Notes: generated by a model not told the origin, from the sequence alone. 64,000 nucleotides of DNA from Pythium myriotylum (GCA_023091665.1 JALJCQ010000008.1:930001-994000); one strand, 5' to 3'; numbered from the stretch's first letter, positions 24,967 to 35,612 are shown. A program made the numbers and translations.

Positions 24967-27900
24967 TTATTCATTGGAGTTACCCCACAAGAACCCAGTC
25001 TTCTCCGTCTGTCTCAGCGGGTGGATCTCCTTGTGCGTCGTGTTTTTCTTCACTTGTGGTGTCAACAACTGAGTGACGGACGGAAAGTGGAAATCTTTCG
25101 GATTGCCTGCCTCGGTCGCCGTGAACATCGCGCAGTTGTCGTTCTGTCGTAAGGTGCTGGCGAACGTAGCAGCAACGGGACCGGTATATTCCTGAAGACT
25201 CAGGATAGATGCTGGTGGAGGCAGCAGTGGCACGTGTTTCCCGCTCGGCAAGGTTGCATTTCGTACGATACGAAGTGGCTTAGACTGAATTGGTCCATTC
25301 AGAATGTCTCGTAGTTTGTCAAGTTGCGAGGTTTGTGGCCCTTTCGTGTGTTGTTGGCTACAAATATTCCCATGAGCTAGGAATTTCAATTGCTTACGAT
25401 CAACGACAAGCTTGCGCTCCCACTCGTCTTGTTCCCTTCGGAGTGCCTCGTCCATTTCCTTGCGGGCTTGATCACCGCATAAATGAACACTGCGAAAGAA
25501 GTCAGGATTCACGGACCCATCGCCATTGGTCCCTCCAAAGACGAGATCTTTCGAAGGGAGGGTAGAAAAATTAGGACGTGAGTTGCTGCCGCGATTGTTG
25601 TCTCGGGAGACAGGTTTTGGGTTGTATGGGTTCTCCAAAAACGGTGACCTCAACTCCTCGCATCTTGCTTCACTTGGTGCATTCGGATGTCTGTAATAAT
25701 CAACCGAGGGACGTGGAGCAGGATACACGAAGCCGCGCTGAGTTGTCCATTTCTTGCGTGCATCTTGCTCATCCGATTGATGCAGCTCGTCCATGTTAAC
25801 TAAACTGAGCGAAAGCGACTGAAATTCTGGACCGTACGTATATGAGCCGTTGCGGTCGCCAAGTAACTTCTTCCGTAGCTCTTCTTGGAGGGCATCCTGG
25901 GTCTACATGCGACGCGTAGTCAGCCGAAGTTGCCACGTTTCCTGACAGCGGAGTTCTCTTACACGCAGCTTTTGTCCACTGTACAAATACACAGGGTTAG
26001 CCCACGAGGATCAGTCTTGAGTAAATCTTCTCTATGTTTGCCTTCCAAGTATTTGAGATGCTGTTGTTCGGCAATTGCTCTACGCAGATGCGAATCGTTA
26101 ACTAACTTGTCTCATCTAGTCCGGTGAAACTTTACCTGCGTTCCTTCAAGATATCCTTCTCCTGACGAGATCGCCGATGAGCCTCAAACTGAGGATTTGT
26201 GCAATCAGTTGGTGCCTTTCGATGACCATGCTCCGTTGACTTTCCTTGCAGTGGATGGTTCATTTCGTCTCTACGCTCAGTATCATCCTCGTGAGTCGTA
26301 ATTGGATCGCCCTCATGTGCATTCATGCTATCAAGTGACTTCTTCGCTGTCGGAGCTATGCTTCCGAGCTTTGCTTTACCGTAGATGTCATCGATAGTGA
26401 TACTCTCGCCATATTTGCTTTCAACTTCAAGCAACATATTCACGCTAGGAAATAGATCGAGCTCTTTCAATTCTGAAAGTCTGCTCATTCTCCGAATCTC
26501 CATCAGCTTCACCAATGCATCGTAACAGGGCTCGGCTACTTTTGTCCGCATGTAGATGTCGGGCATCTGAAGTAGCACCGGAAGCGTAAATCGGAGTTTG
26601 ATACGCTTGAGATCAACCTCAAAAGGGGTATAAAGACGATGCGTGAAGCGCAAGTCATTGTTCGCAAACATTCGAAAGCTGTCGCTCTGAGGTCTCAACC
26701 GTGGTAATGCGTCATAAATCTCCTTTATGGCACCATTCGCGACACCTTCGAGGATGACGAGTCGAAAATCATCGTCGATGATCATAACCCCAGTCAGCAT
26801 GTCAAGTTCTCCGCGGTTGCATGCTTCTTTCTCCAGTGCTGTCATCTGATATGACCTGATCGAGACCCCAGTCGGAAGCAAGCGGAGGTTTACTCTCTCC
26901 AGCACGCGCATCAACTTGTTCAGTGTTGATGTCTCCTTATACGGAAAGAGGAGGACAAAACGGGAAAACTGACCCTCACACGGAGCAGGCAAGCCCGGGA
27001 TCGGGCGTTCTAGTGTGGCATAGACACTTATTGTGGTGCCGCTGGTTACATACCCGCCAGGTTCTCGGATGAGCTTATCAGTCATCGACAATTCCTCGAC
27101 TGGACCTGTTCCCATCTCACTTTGTGCTAGGTCAGTCGCACCAATTGGCTGCGCCCGACGCTTTCTCGCAATAACATCCGATGTGAGCTCAAGTCGAGTC
27201 CGCCGTTGCGTCGAGCTGTCGCTGGGAGGCGGAGACGAAAAGGTATTTGATCGTATTGTAAGCTCGTCAAGGCGGAACGTAGCAACGCCAAAGGAGTATT
27301 TCTCGCTTGCACGACTGATCAAGTTTCGCCAGTCTCGCCTTGCAATGTCATCTACAGCGAATACGTCAAGAGGTTTGGGTACCTGTGATGTGCGGGGGGT
27401 AGAATGACGAGACTGTGGAGCTGACATCTGCCCTTCATGGAAACCCACTGCTGTCGCATCAACTCCACTAGAGTGTAGAGACTCCCACTTAGCGTGGAGT
27501 TTGCACAGGGCTTCATCTGGGTGCAGGTCGCGATCGTGCACTTCGACGAACAACGCTGATGTGCGAAGGGTATCCAAAAGCTCGTTCACATCACAGCGGC
27601 CACATAAGATAGTTGTCGAGTGATCCCACACGATAGTTTCTCCGTGTACGCGTCCTTGTGTCAGGATAAGTCGTGGATTCACCTGATGGCGTAGCCTCTT
27701 CTCAGGGAACCAGCTCCAGAGAGCGAAGACTGGGCAGCAATGCTTCATGAGCATTTCGTATGCGCCTCCTTTGGTATTCCCACCACCTGGAAGTCGCCGA
27801 GCAGACCCTATGGTAATAGTCAGGGGATTCAGCTTGTCGCGCATTGACGGTGTCAGCACCGGTTGGTCGACTCGGACGTTTATCGTCACCGACCGAATCC

Positions 27901-28528
27901 CTGAAGCAGGTGCGAAGACGCTTCGCCCGGCCCTCTTGGTGCATGTCGGTAGCTTGGATCGTTGAAATATGCTTGTGCCTTCGTCTTCAGAATTAACATC
28001 ACTATGAATTGAAAGGCTCTGCGTCGAAGCACTCGCCCATGTCTCTTCCAGCTGCTGACAGTTGAGAGAGAAAAAACCACTCGCATCCAGCTCAAAAACG
28101 TCTGAAATCAGTCGACCTCGACCACTCCATGGCATGCGACTAGTGACGGGTACTGGGGCTTGTGGGGGCGAAGTTGTCGCGGTTAACGGTCTTGCTTTGT
28201 TGTCACCGTTTTTCCCTGTCGGAGCCACCATCGATGTTGTTGCCTGTGGTGAGGATTGGTCGGATAAAATGAACCCCATAATCGGGTCGTCGTCGATGGC
28301 TGCAACGAGGGCCTCTGACATTACCACATCGTTGAACACAGCTTCAAATCGCCAAGTATCGTGAACGTCTGGATGTGACGACCACCCCGCATTTCCTATC
28401 GTCGGGGTTTGTTTCTTTGTACCGTCCAGGAATCGGAAGCGGAAGCTCGGCGCATTGAAGGCGTCGTTTTCTAGAGCAACATCGATCCTGACAGTGAACG
28501 TGCACTTGGGGGCGTCGTGGTCTCCCAT
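24967..28528 (-). CDS. CFAP92-like flagellar protein
   Basis: Three exons: 28528-26136, 26079-25965 and 25902-24967, with introns of 56 and 62 nt; 1,147 aa. The three frames join without a stop, linking two long ORFs that would otherwise look separate. The central region (~520-750; FVLLFPYKETSTLNKLMRVL ... FRLVILEGVANGAIKEIYDA) and the C-terminal part (TTQRGFVYPAPRP ... NAPSEARCEELRSPF) resemble the axonemal protein family CFAP92 (KIAA1257, DUF4550). That likeness is recalled, not searched. The family is associated with motile cilia; a role in zoospore flagella is inferred and agrees with the DPY30 and Tctex1 genes next door. A short helix-rich linker (IAEQQHLKYLEGKHREDLL) is encoded by the small middle exon. 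Confidence 0.65.
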
Positions 28529-28671
28529 TTACGAGCTCAGTCTGGGTGCGTCAAACGAGAAACTCGTACCCAATCGACTGGGTGTTCCCAAAATAGCACC
28601 AGCGACCCGAGACAAACCTCATCGCCGAGCAGTCTCCCATACGACTTTCCGAGTATCCGCGACAGCTAACC
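28529..28671. promoter_or_regulatory. Divergent promoter region of two flagellar genes
   Basis: 143 bases between the start codons of the CFAP92-like and DPY30-motif genes. A shared promoter would allow joint expression during zoospore formation. No specific site was identified. Confidence 0.4.
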
Positions 28672-29253
28672 ATGGAGGCTCAGTACAACAGCTGCCACTA
28701 CAAAGCGCGGCGTGTGTTTCTAGGCGAGGAGTTCGAGGTCCGCTTATTCGACGTTGACGATGTGGGTATCGCGATCGTGATCTTCCAGCCTGCAACAGGC
28801 GATGGGAACGCGCCACTCAAGTTCACGCGCGTTTTCTCTCGAGCGGAGCTCCAGCAAGCGGCGATCCTGCGCACGCTCGAAGGCTACGTGACGCTCGTCG
28901 ACTCACTCGAGCTCGTCGAGGACGCATTCTTCACAGGTGCTGACGCGACGCAGGCTGGGTTAAACGAGCTGGCTGCGTACCAACTCTCGTCTTCGCTCCC
29001 CGGCATCAAGTACCCAGAGCCAATCGTCTCACTACAGGCCGCGACCGCCTATCTCTCCCGCGCCCCGGTTGGCCTAACGACTTGGAAAGAAAGTCGGACT
29101 TTGACCGATGAGAGACTTCTCCTCGACGTCATCGCCAAGGGACTCACAGAGCTTTGCAGAGAGAAACCTATTGGTCTGGATGCCGTCAAGTGGCTCGGGA
29201 ACTGGCTGCTTCGCAATAATCCCACCCAGCCAGCCGTGGTTGAGGCAGACTAG
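28672..29253 (+). CDS. DPY30-motif protein, probably flagellar
   Basis: Single exon, 193 aa. The C-terminal 40 residues, LLDVIAKGLTELCREKPIGL followed by DAVKWLGNWLLRNNP, form the two-helix DPY30 dimerisation motif. Such motifs occur in radial-spoke proteins and adenylate-kinase-type flagellar proteins as well as in the histone methyltransferase subunit DPY30 itself. The N-terminal 140 residues are not recognised; they are mostly beta/alpha with no repeats or membrane segment. Its position, divergent from a CFAP92-like gene and 132 bases upstream of a Tctex1 gene, favours an axonemal role over a chromatin one. Confidence 0.7.
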   Translation: MEAQYNSCHYKARRVFLGEEFEVRLFDVDDVGIAIVIFQPATGDGNAPLKFTRVFSRAELQQAAILRTLEGYVTLVDSLELVEDAFFTGADATQAGLNELAAYQLSSSLPGIKYPEPIVSLQAATAYLSRAPVGLTTWKESRTLTDERLLLDVIAKGLTELCREKPIGLDAVKWLGNWLLRNNPTQPAVVEAD

Positions 29254-29385
29254 TGTAGGAAGTGGCAATCACATACACATGAGTTGCGTCGTCTCACTGA
29301 AGCGTCTGTTCGGTAGAATCTCCTGGCGCGACGCTTCGGTGCCCTTCCAACTCAGTCGCGCTCTATCGTCGACGCGCTGGGAGCT

Positions 29386-29813
29386 ATGGCCGACGAGCTT
29401 CAGTCTTCGGAGGAGCTAGCCTTCGTGGCTGAAGAGGTGGACCGCATCATCTTGGCCTCCATCGAGAGCTGTCTGAAAGACGAGGTGTACGATGAGCTGC
29501 GAGTGGCTCAATGGGTCGACACCATCTGCGAGGCCATCTTGAAGGGCCTCGCGGAATTGCGCAAGCCGCTCAAGTACGTCGTGAGCTGCCTCATCATGCA
29601 GAAGAACGGCGCCGGTGTCCACGCGTCCATCTCGTGCCACTGGGACACCGTCACGGACGGTACGTTTGACCACAGAGAGAGCGTTCGGGTGTCGAGGGGG
29701 TTGACGCGCTGCTGTCGACAGGTGCCCACGTGGTCAAGTGGCCGAGCGACAAGCACAAAGACCACAATCGTTCCATGTACTGCATCATCACGGTCGGGGG
29801 GCTCAGCTTCTAG
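29386..29813 (+). CDS. Dynein light chain, Tctex1 type
   Basis: Two exons, 29386-29659 and 29722-29813, with a 62-nt intron; 121 aa, the usual length. The exon joint gives the whole Tctex1 fold: N-terminal helices (EVDRIILASIESCLKDEVYD), then KPLKYVVSCLIMQKNGAG, WDTVTDG, and the final strand MYCIITVGGLSF. Unspliced, the frame runs into a nonsense tail. These proteins bind dynein intermediate chains, in cytoplasmic dynein or in flagellar outer or inner arms, and link cargo or docking factors. Given the neighbours, an axonemal or intraflagellar transport role is likely. Confidence 0.92.
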
Positions 29814-29979
29814 GAAATCTCGCTGAATCAGTACTCCTAAATAGTGACGCGACGTTTCAACTTGATTGTCGTATGGTCAGAAATGGCGGGAACTGCGTCG
29901 TTAGTGACCAAGTGGGTTCGTTTCAACTGCTGAGCAGCTCCGTCCCGCGTGACACGCATCGCGCGTGACCGCGTCCTGG

Positions 29980-31551
29980 ATGCAGCGCCACCCGTTCGAC
30001 GTGCAGCGCAGCGGCCGCGACCCCTTCCCCTGCTTCACGGCGGCCATGCAATTGCCCGACGGACGGGCTGGCGACAGCGACAGCGACAGCGACGACGGCG
30101 ACGACGACGACGACGGCGGCGGTTGCGCGTGCGATGATACGGACGCCTGCGAATGCGACGAGCCGGCCCAGTCACTCAACTGGAGTATCGGCGAGCTCGC
30201 AACGCTCTTGCCGCGGTCCTTTTCGCCGCTCTCGAGCCAGAAACGGACGCCACTCACACAGCATCGGGCTCGGAGACGGCGACGGTGGAGCACGGGCACC
30301 TCGCGCGGACTCAGCCCCAGCGTGCCACAGCTCCACCTGCTGGTAGAAGAGACCCCGCCGCGGTCGGCAACTTTCTTCGAGGACGACAGGCAGTTCGGGG
30401 TCTTGCGCACGCCTGTCGAGGTGATTCAACGCGAGCATCAAATGGGAGCGCTCCCTCAGGAATCCAGCGAATCTCAGTGCACTGACTGGCGGGCTCCAGG
30501 TGCGTCGCGGTGGCGAGACCTCCATCGCCGCTGCGTGGATACGATTCAAATATGCGAAGCGCGAGTACGTGAGCGGCAGCTTCGACTTGCGCGGATCCAA
30601 ATTCCTGCGACCAAGCTCAAGCTGAAGCGAAGAGCCAGCAACCGACAGAGCAGCAGCACGCAAAAGCCGATCTCAACAACTAGTAGCGGCGCCAAGTCGT
30701 CGTCAACGGTTGAAGCCTCCCAAAAGGCAATTCGAGATCCGTTCACGCCAGAGGTAGCAACCCGACTGAGCTTCGGTTCGATTGACATTTCGCCCATTCC
30801 TCTGGACCAATCCTCAATTCAACTCCATGAACCACTTATGATGACCCCGACGCAAAAGCTATCCAGAGTCCGCACCAACACGGATTCAGCAGCGTTCTCC
30901 TCGCCAGCTTTGTCATCTATTGCTGAGAATCCGTCTGATGTCTTGACGCCGTCATTCGCGTCTCTGCAGTTTTCACCGTCTCGTGACTACGACCAGGAAG
31001 ACGAAGAAAAGGAAAACAAAGAGAACAGTCCGAGTCTAAGTATGAACGACGAGGACACATCTTCGCTCAATACGTTATCGCTCCTGCATGGGGCGACCCC
31101 TGGGCCTTCGTCGTCTGCATCCACCGACTCGCCACCATCTGGACGCTCCACTGATTCCGTCGAATCCTCACAAAAGCGCCGAGATCTAGACGAGGACGCC
31201 AGCATCGCTGCGAGACAAAAGCTTTTCATGGCAGCGATTGAAGAAGAGGCTCAAGTTCGAGACGGTGGGCGGAAAGATGGAGATAGACCGAGCCATATCG
31301 AGCTCGGAGATGCGAAAGCCGAGTTCGCTTCCGCTGTAGCCAGCGAAAAGTTTTCGGCGATGAAACGTCAACCAGACGTTCCCATTAAGCGCAAGGTCAC
31401 CGAAAGTTCCCCTCCACTCAGAAAGTCTGTGGCATCCATTTACAAAGAAGCGCGAGCTTTGGGTCTCACAGAGCCGACGGCACAGTGGGAGTACGTCCAG
31501 CTCATTTCACGCCAAGCCAAGAAATCGAGCTCTCAACGTTTATCGCTATGA
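29980..31551 (+). CDS. Disordered Ser/Pro-rich protein, possibly Bora-like
   Basis: Single exon, 523 aa. The frame opens at a GTG (29965); the first ATG is 29980. The first 80 residues hold NPFD-like (HPFDVQ) and WSIGELATLLPRSFSP, separated by an Asp-rich tract from a GAC repeat. This resembles the conserved N-terminal region of aurora borealis (Bora), where a W-S-I-D/E-x-L-A-x-L-x-P motif precedes Aurora A/Plk1 interaction sites. The rest is disordered with many SP/TP sites (TPTQKLSRV, SPSRDYD), fitting a cell-cycle kinase substrate. The last 50 residues (SIYKEARALGLTEPTAQWEY) are more ordered and unfamiliar. Bora identity is inference only. Confidence 0.55.
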   Translation: MQRHPFDVQRSGRDPFPCFTAAMQLPDGRAGDSDSDSDDGDDDDDGGGCACDDTDACECDEPAQSLNWSIGELATLLPRSFSPLSSQKRTPLTQHRARRRRRWSTGTSRGLSPSVPQLHLLVEETPPRSATFFEDDRQFGVLRTPVEVIQREHQMGALPQESSESQCTDWRAPGASRWRDLHRRCVDTIQICEARVRERQLRLARIQIPATKLKLKRRASNRQSSSTQKPISTTSSGAKSSSTVEASQKAIRDPFTPEVATRLSFGSIDISPIPLDQSSIQLHEPLMMTPTQKLSRVRTNTDSAAFSSPALSSIAENPSDVLTPSFASLQFSPSRDYDQEDEEKENKENSPSLSMNDEDTSSLNTLSLLHGATPGPSSSASTDSPPSGRSTDSVESSQKRRDLDEDASIAARQKLFMAAIEEEAQVRDGGRKDGDRPSHIELGDAKAEFASAVASEKFSAMKRQPDVPIKRKVTESSPPLRKSVASIYKEARALGLTEPTAQWEYVQLISRQAKKSSSQRLSL

Positions 31552-31730
31552 GTAGCGTTAAAGGGCCGTTGATGACGTCGCGATCCTAAAAGCTAGCGAC
31601 GGCCCTCATGAACTCGCTGACATCATCCGCGGACCCTCTTCCACGAGTCAGGCAGAAATCTCCACGTCATCATCCCGCGACAACAGAGGGTGCTCTCAAT
31701 ACTAAGGCCACTTTCGTTGGGATACGACTA

Positions 31731-31746
31731 TTCACCCATTTTCAAT
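31731..31746 (+). promoter_or_regulatory. Possible oomycete initiator (Inr/FPR-like) motif
   Basis: TTCACCCATTTTCAA just upstream of the ATG at 31751 resembles the oomycete core promoter, an initiator TCA followed by the CAWTTT-type flanking element. If used, the 5' UTR would be very short. Confidence 0.3.
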
Positions 31747-31750
31747 CGAC

Positions 31751-33775
31751 ATGAGGAGCACCCAAGGTCTCATAGTTGCTGCCTTAGCCGTCCCCGGCGC
31801 GGCTGCAGCGGCTGCGTTCCCTCCGGAGGTGACAGAGTTGATGGATACTAGTGCAGACCCATGCGACGACTTCTATCAGTACGCGTGCGGTGGGTGGATC
31901 AGGAACTTCACGCTGCCTCCCGATCGACAATCGTACGCGTTCTCATTCAATGGAGTCAGTGACCGAAATGAGCCAGTGATTCAAGACATTATTGATCAGG
32001 ACTGGCCCCTTGTAGGGGAGCTATGGGACTCGTGCATGAACCTTGACAACCTGTTGGTGCAAGGCAACATGCCGCTTCAATTCGACCTGGAGCAAATCAG
32101 CGCTGCGTCGACCAAGGAAGATCTCGCTCGAGTAGCGGGAGCTCTCGGTGGCACCGGACCGTCTCTCTTTACTGGTATCGGTGTTGACACGGATATCTAC
32201 GATGCCAAGACGAACGTGCTCTACGGAGGCAGTGCGAGTCTACTACTGCCTGACCTATCGCTTTACCGTGACGACAAGACATTCACAGCGGTGGAACTTC
32301 CTCTCCGGCAATACATCTCGTCCATCTCACGTCTCTCAGGGATCTCCGTGAACTCCCAAATCCTGCGCGAGAGTAACAAAACTGTCGACGATGTCGTTAT
32401 CGACGTGGAGCTGGCTTTCGCGAGGATCTTGATCGAAAGCGAAGGGGCTTCGAAGTATGATTCTCTTTCTCTCATGGATGCAGAGACGAGATACCCGTTG
32501 GCATTCCGACCGTTGGTCGAGGGTGCAATGCTGCGGAACAGGTCACGTATCAGTGATGATTCGGTGGTGCGGTTCAACTCACTCGATTTCATGGATCGAG
32601 CAGAGAAGCTCTTCCGCTCCGCCAACCTCGACGAGCTCAAAGTGTATTACTCAGTTCTCTATGTGGATGCGTTCGCACCGTACTTGGGCGAACCATTTCT
32701 GGAGGCCGTGTTCGATCTTTACGGGAAGACATTGCAGGGTCTCTCGTCTCGCTCGCTTCGTAAGCGGGTGTGCACAGCCGCACTGACCACTCTCCTCCCC
32801 GACTTGATTGGCAAGTATTACTTCCTCAAGATGTTCGACAAGGAACGCGAACGCAATGTCCAGCGCATTATCGTTGCCATTGAGCAGGCAATGAGCGATC
32901 ATATTGCCAAACTCACATGGCTGGATGACAAGACTCGAGCGGAGGCCGCCATTAAGCTATCCAAGGTCGTGAACCTCATCGGACAGTCAACTCAGAAGAA
33001 GAACTATCCATTCGTGCTTTCTCGCGACAACTACATGCGTAACGTGCAATTGATCAAACAACACGCCGTGATTGAAGCCTTCGCGAAGATTGGTTCACCC
33101 GTTGATCGATCCACGTGGTCGATGTCTGCAGCCACGGTCAACGCGTACTACTTACCATCACAGAACAAAATGGTGTTCCCGGCCGCGATTCTTCAGCCGC
33201 CCTTCTTCAACGGTGGCTCCCACCCTGCCCAGAACTTCGGTGCCATCGGTGCAGTGATCGGCCACGAGCTCACACACGGGTTTGACAATACAGGCCGTGC
33301 CTACGATGGCGACGGTAACCGCCGAACGTGGTGGACGACGGAGACGGCCGAGGAATTCGATGAACGGGCGACATGTTTGAAGAAGCAGTACAGCAAGATC
33401 CCTGCATTCGGCGACAGTGGCAAGATGATCGGGTATGTGGACGGCAATCTCACAATCAACGAGAACATTGCCGACAACGGTGGTGTGACTTTGGCGTTTG
33501 ACGCTTACCAAAACTGGCTACGGAGTGATCCGTCGTTCGATTTGCACGGAGTCACACCAGAGGATGCTAGGCGACTCTTCTTCATCTCGTACGCTCAGGT
33601 CTGGTGCGGCAAGATCACGGATTCCACTCAGCAGCAGCTCCTGTCTACCGACGAGCACGCGCCAAAGCCCGCGCGCGTCAACGGCGCCGCGATGAACAGC
33701 GCCGACTTTGCGAGCACGTTTCAGTGCGAAGCCGGGGCCAAGATGAATCCACTCGAGAAATGCAAGCTCTGGTGA
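31751..33775 (+). CDS. Secreted M13 zinc metallopeptidase (neprilysin-like)
   Basis: Single exon, 674 aa. An N-terminal signal peptide (hydrophobic GLIVAALAVPGAAAAAA) replaces the type II anchor usual in animal neprilysins. The mature enzyme starts with the Cys-rich M13 opening DPCDDFYQYACGGWIRN. The zinc site is VIGHELTHGFDNTGRAYD (HExxH), the third ligand lies in NENIADNGG, and NAYYLPSQNKMVFPAAILQPP gives the substrate-binding N-A-Y-Y and P-A-I-L-Q-P-P blocks. The ending CKLW matches the family's conserved C-x-x-W. It should cut short peptides outside the cell or in the secretory route. Full-length, no missing key residue. Confidence 0.95.
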   Translation: MRSTQGLIVAALAVPGAAAAAAFPPEVTELMDTSADPCDDFYQYACGGWIRNFTLPPDRQSYAFSFNGVSDRNEPVIQDIIDQDWPLVGELWDSCMNLDNLLVQGNMPLQFDLEQISAASTKEDLARVAGALGGTGPSLFTGIGVDTDIYDAKTNVLYGGSASLLLPDLSLYRDDKTFTAVELPLRQYISSISRLSGISVNSQILRESNKTVDDVVIDVELAFARILIESEGASKYDSLSLMDAETRYPLAFRPLVEGAMLRNRSRISDDSVVRFNSLDFMDRAEKLFRSANLDELKVYYSVLYVDAFAPYLGEPFLEAVFDLYGKTLQGLSSRSLRKRVCTAALTTLLPDLIGKYYFLKMFDKERERNVQRIIVAIEQAMSDHIAKLTWLDDKTRAEAAIKLSKVVNLIGQSTQKKNYPFVLSRDNYMRNVQLIKQHAVIEAFAKIGSPVDRSTWSMSAATVNAYYLPSQNKMVFPAAILQPPFFNGGSHPAQNFGAIGAVIGHELTHGFDNTGRAYDGDGNRRTWWTTETAEEFDERATCLKKQYSKIPAFGDSGKMIGYVDGNLTINENIADNGGVTLAFDAYQNWLRSDPSFDLHGVTPEDARRLFFISYAQVWCGKITDSTQQQLLSTDEHAPKPARVNGAAMNSADFASTFQCEAGAKMNPLEKCKLW

Positions 33776-33878
33776 GCAGCATAGTGTGCTTGTGATAGAG
33801 AAGAGAGGGTGTCAACTATTGCAGCTTAAGATACAACACGCAGGTTTTGCTTGAGAGTCTAAATTACAGGAGGTCAAG

Positions 33879-34748
33879 TCAGACGGCATGCGACCCTGCG
33901 CGTCGATGCGGTGACGAGGTGGTCGCACTGGACGTCGAGGTACTCGCACCCATTGAGCGGCTCCGCCTTGGAGGCGCCGGAGGCGGCACGCGGAAGTCGC
34001 CGATCCAGTAGCCGTCCGACTCGAGAGCGCTCTTCATCAGCTTCTGCTCCATCGCTACCGACCGCGGTGAGTCGTACAGTTCGGGCCGGCGCGGGGAGCT
34101 GGACGCCGAGCTTCTCCCTGATCGCGACTCGCTCTTCGGGAAGAGAGGACTACTTCGTGTCGGGTGGGTCCACTTTCGCTGGCGCAGGTCCGGAAGGCGC
34201 GTGTTGGTAGGGCGCTCGGGGGTCGAAACTGTGTCGGGCGCAGAGGCGACTGCGAACGGGACCTCCTCGCAACTGGTCTCCACTTCGCTCGCGTAACTCG
34301 AGAGCGAGAGGCAATCTGTTCTCTCAACGTCTGCAGCTCCGCTGTCCCCACTACCACCTGTCGTGGGAGACGCGGCGCCGGACAAGTCGTCGGCCGTTGT
34401 GGATCCAGTCCTGTCGTTTCCGTGCTCTTCGTCTTCTCGTAGAGTCATCTGCGCTTGTGCCTCGCTCTTGAGGTTTGGCCTCGATGCATTGCTGTGCGAC
34501 GATCCCTTGCTGACGCTTTGAGATGCCGGTTCGTGGTCGGCTGCGCTTGGGACTTGAGTGCACGAGTAGAACCCTCTCGCGACTCGCCGCCGCCGCGACT
34601 CGATGAACCAGAAGAAGCTCCACGTCGCCATCGCCGCCAGCGTGCAGCGCACGGTGAAGAGCCGCACGAGCTGCACGAGCGCGACCGTGGCGCCCGTGAG
34701 CAGCGAGAGCACGAGCGCCGCGACCGCGGCCAGCACGAGCAGGCCCAT
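33879..34748 (-). CDS. Membrane-anchored Ser/Thr-rich protein of unknown function
   Basis: Single exon, 289 aa. The first 50 residues hold two hydrophobic segments (about 3-28 and 34-49), ending in the basic RRRRVAR, so a cytosolic tail is likely. The remaining 230 residues are low-complexity and rich in Ser, Pro, Asp and Glu, with SPRRPELYDSPRSV and a Pro/Arg stretch PPPAPPRRSRS that could bind SH3-type or 14-3-3 domains. No family recognised. Overlapping frames on both strands look open because of high GC content, but this one alone begins with membrane segments. Confidence 0.5.
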   Translation of the reverse strand: MGLLVLAAVAALVLSLLTGATVALVQLVRLFTVRCTLAAMATWSFFWFIESRRRRVARGFYSCTQVPSAADHEPASQSVSKGSSHSNASRPNLKSEAQAQMTLREDEEHGNDRTGSTTADDLSGAASPTTGGSGDSGAADVERTDCLSLSSYASEVETSCEEVPFAVASAPDTVSTPERPTNTRLPDLRQRKWTHPTRSSPLFPKSESRSGRSSASSSPRRPELYDSPRSVAMEQKLMKSALESDGYWIGDFRVPPPAPPRRSRSMGASTSTSSATTSSPHRRAGSHAV

Positions 34749-35612
34749 GGCTACTGTATCGCGCTGCTGCCGAGTACGGAGCGAGCCGAAGTGGCCTCCT
34801 CACGTTCAGCGCGTCGAGAATCGAATTTCGAGACTGAACTCCCGGTCTCTGGCCCGAGGAGGAGCCGGCAGTCAGTTGGAACGAAGACTCTGGTCGCGGC
34901 GCTGGCGAGTGGTTAGGCGGAGACAACTGCGCGAGTGCCCCGCTCACGAGGCCCCGGCGCTGTCCCTGCTGAGCAGACAGAAGAAGCGACACAGAGAGCG
35001 AGCATCGCGCTGGCCGATGTCCCAGCGCAACCGAGAGCTCCTCGTCGCGGATCCCGGCGGGGAGTAACGGTGGGATCCACCTACGCACCAGAAGGCGGCG
35101 TGGTCGCTGCGTTTCAATTCAAAACACGCTGCATCCCTCCCGTTGAACCAGACTGATGGAATACTTTAACTCACCTTGTTTTGACAAGAAGTCCTAGATT
35201 CGCTGACGTGAGGCCGGAAGAGAAGGATGGACCGAGCGTCCGTTGGGCTCAGGCTGGACGAAGCATCCGGCGACCACTTTGCAGTCATCTCATTCGGTCC
35301 AGTCGTCGGGCTCCAGTGAACTCATCCGTGGGGAATCTGCGGATAGTACTACTTCGCACCAAGTAGTACTACCGGTGCTCCATGGCCCAGTGTTTCTCTC
35401 GCGGTTCTCGCCCCCTCAGCTCGCCGCCGCAACACAGAGAGACGCTGGCAGATGGCCCATTACGCGCTCATGTCGCTCACGTCGCAGCAACCCATTTCGA
35501 CCCACATGTTGAAGTGCGCGTTCTCGAAACCTCTATTATCGGATAATTGCTACGACCTCCGTTACTACATAGTAGAGCTCTTCGATCTTTTGGAGACGCG
35601 CCAAAGGAGCCC
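34749..35612. other. Intergenic region with a hairpin
   Basis: 864 bases between two divergent genes. Open frames here are GC-driven and start nowhere plausible. The one visible structure is an 11-bp perfect inverted repeat at 35344-35371, listed separately. Confidence 0.45.
35344..35371. repeat. Perfect 11-bp hairpin
   Basis: TAGTACTACTT at 35344-35354 pairs with AAGTAGTACTA at 35361-35371, with a 6-base loop. It lies about 240 bases upstream of the start codon at 35613. Function unknown: a regulatory palindrome, a transposon footprint or chance. Confidence 0.7.

Noticed and set aside
25965..26010. A 27-nt intron in the middle exon of the CFAP92-like gene
   Set aside because: Far below the size of all other introns; the frame is open without it and a 62-nt intron follows.
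34351..35088. 245-codon minus-strand frame overlapping the Ser-rich membrane protein
   Set aside because: GC-driven frame with Arg/Ala-rich low-complexity translation; the other frame starts with membrane segments.
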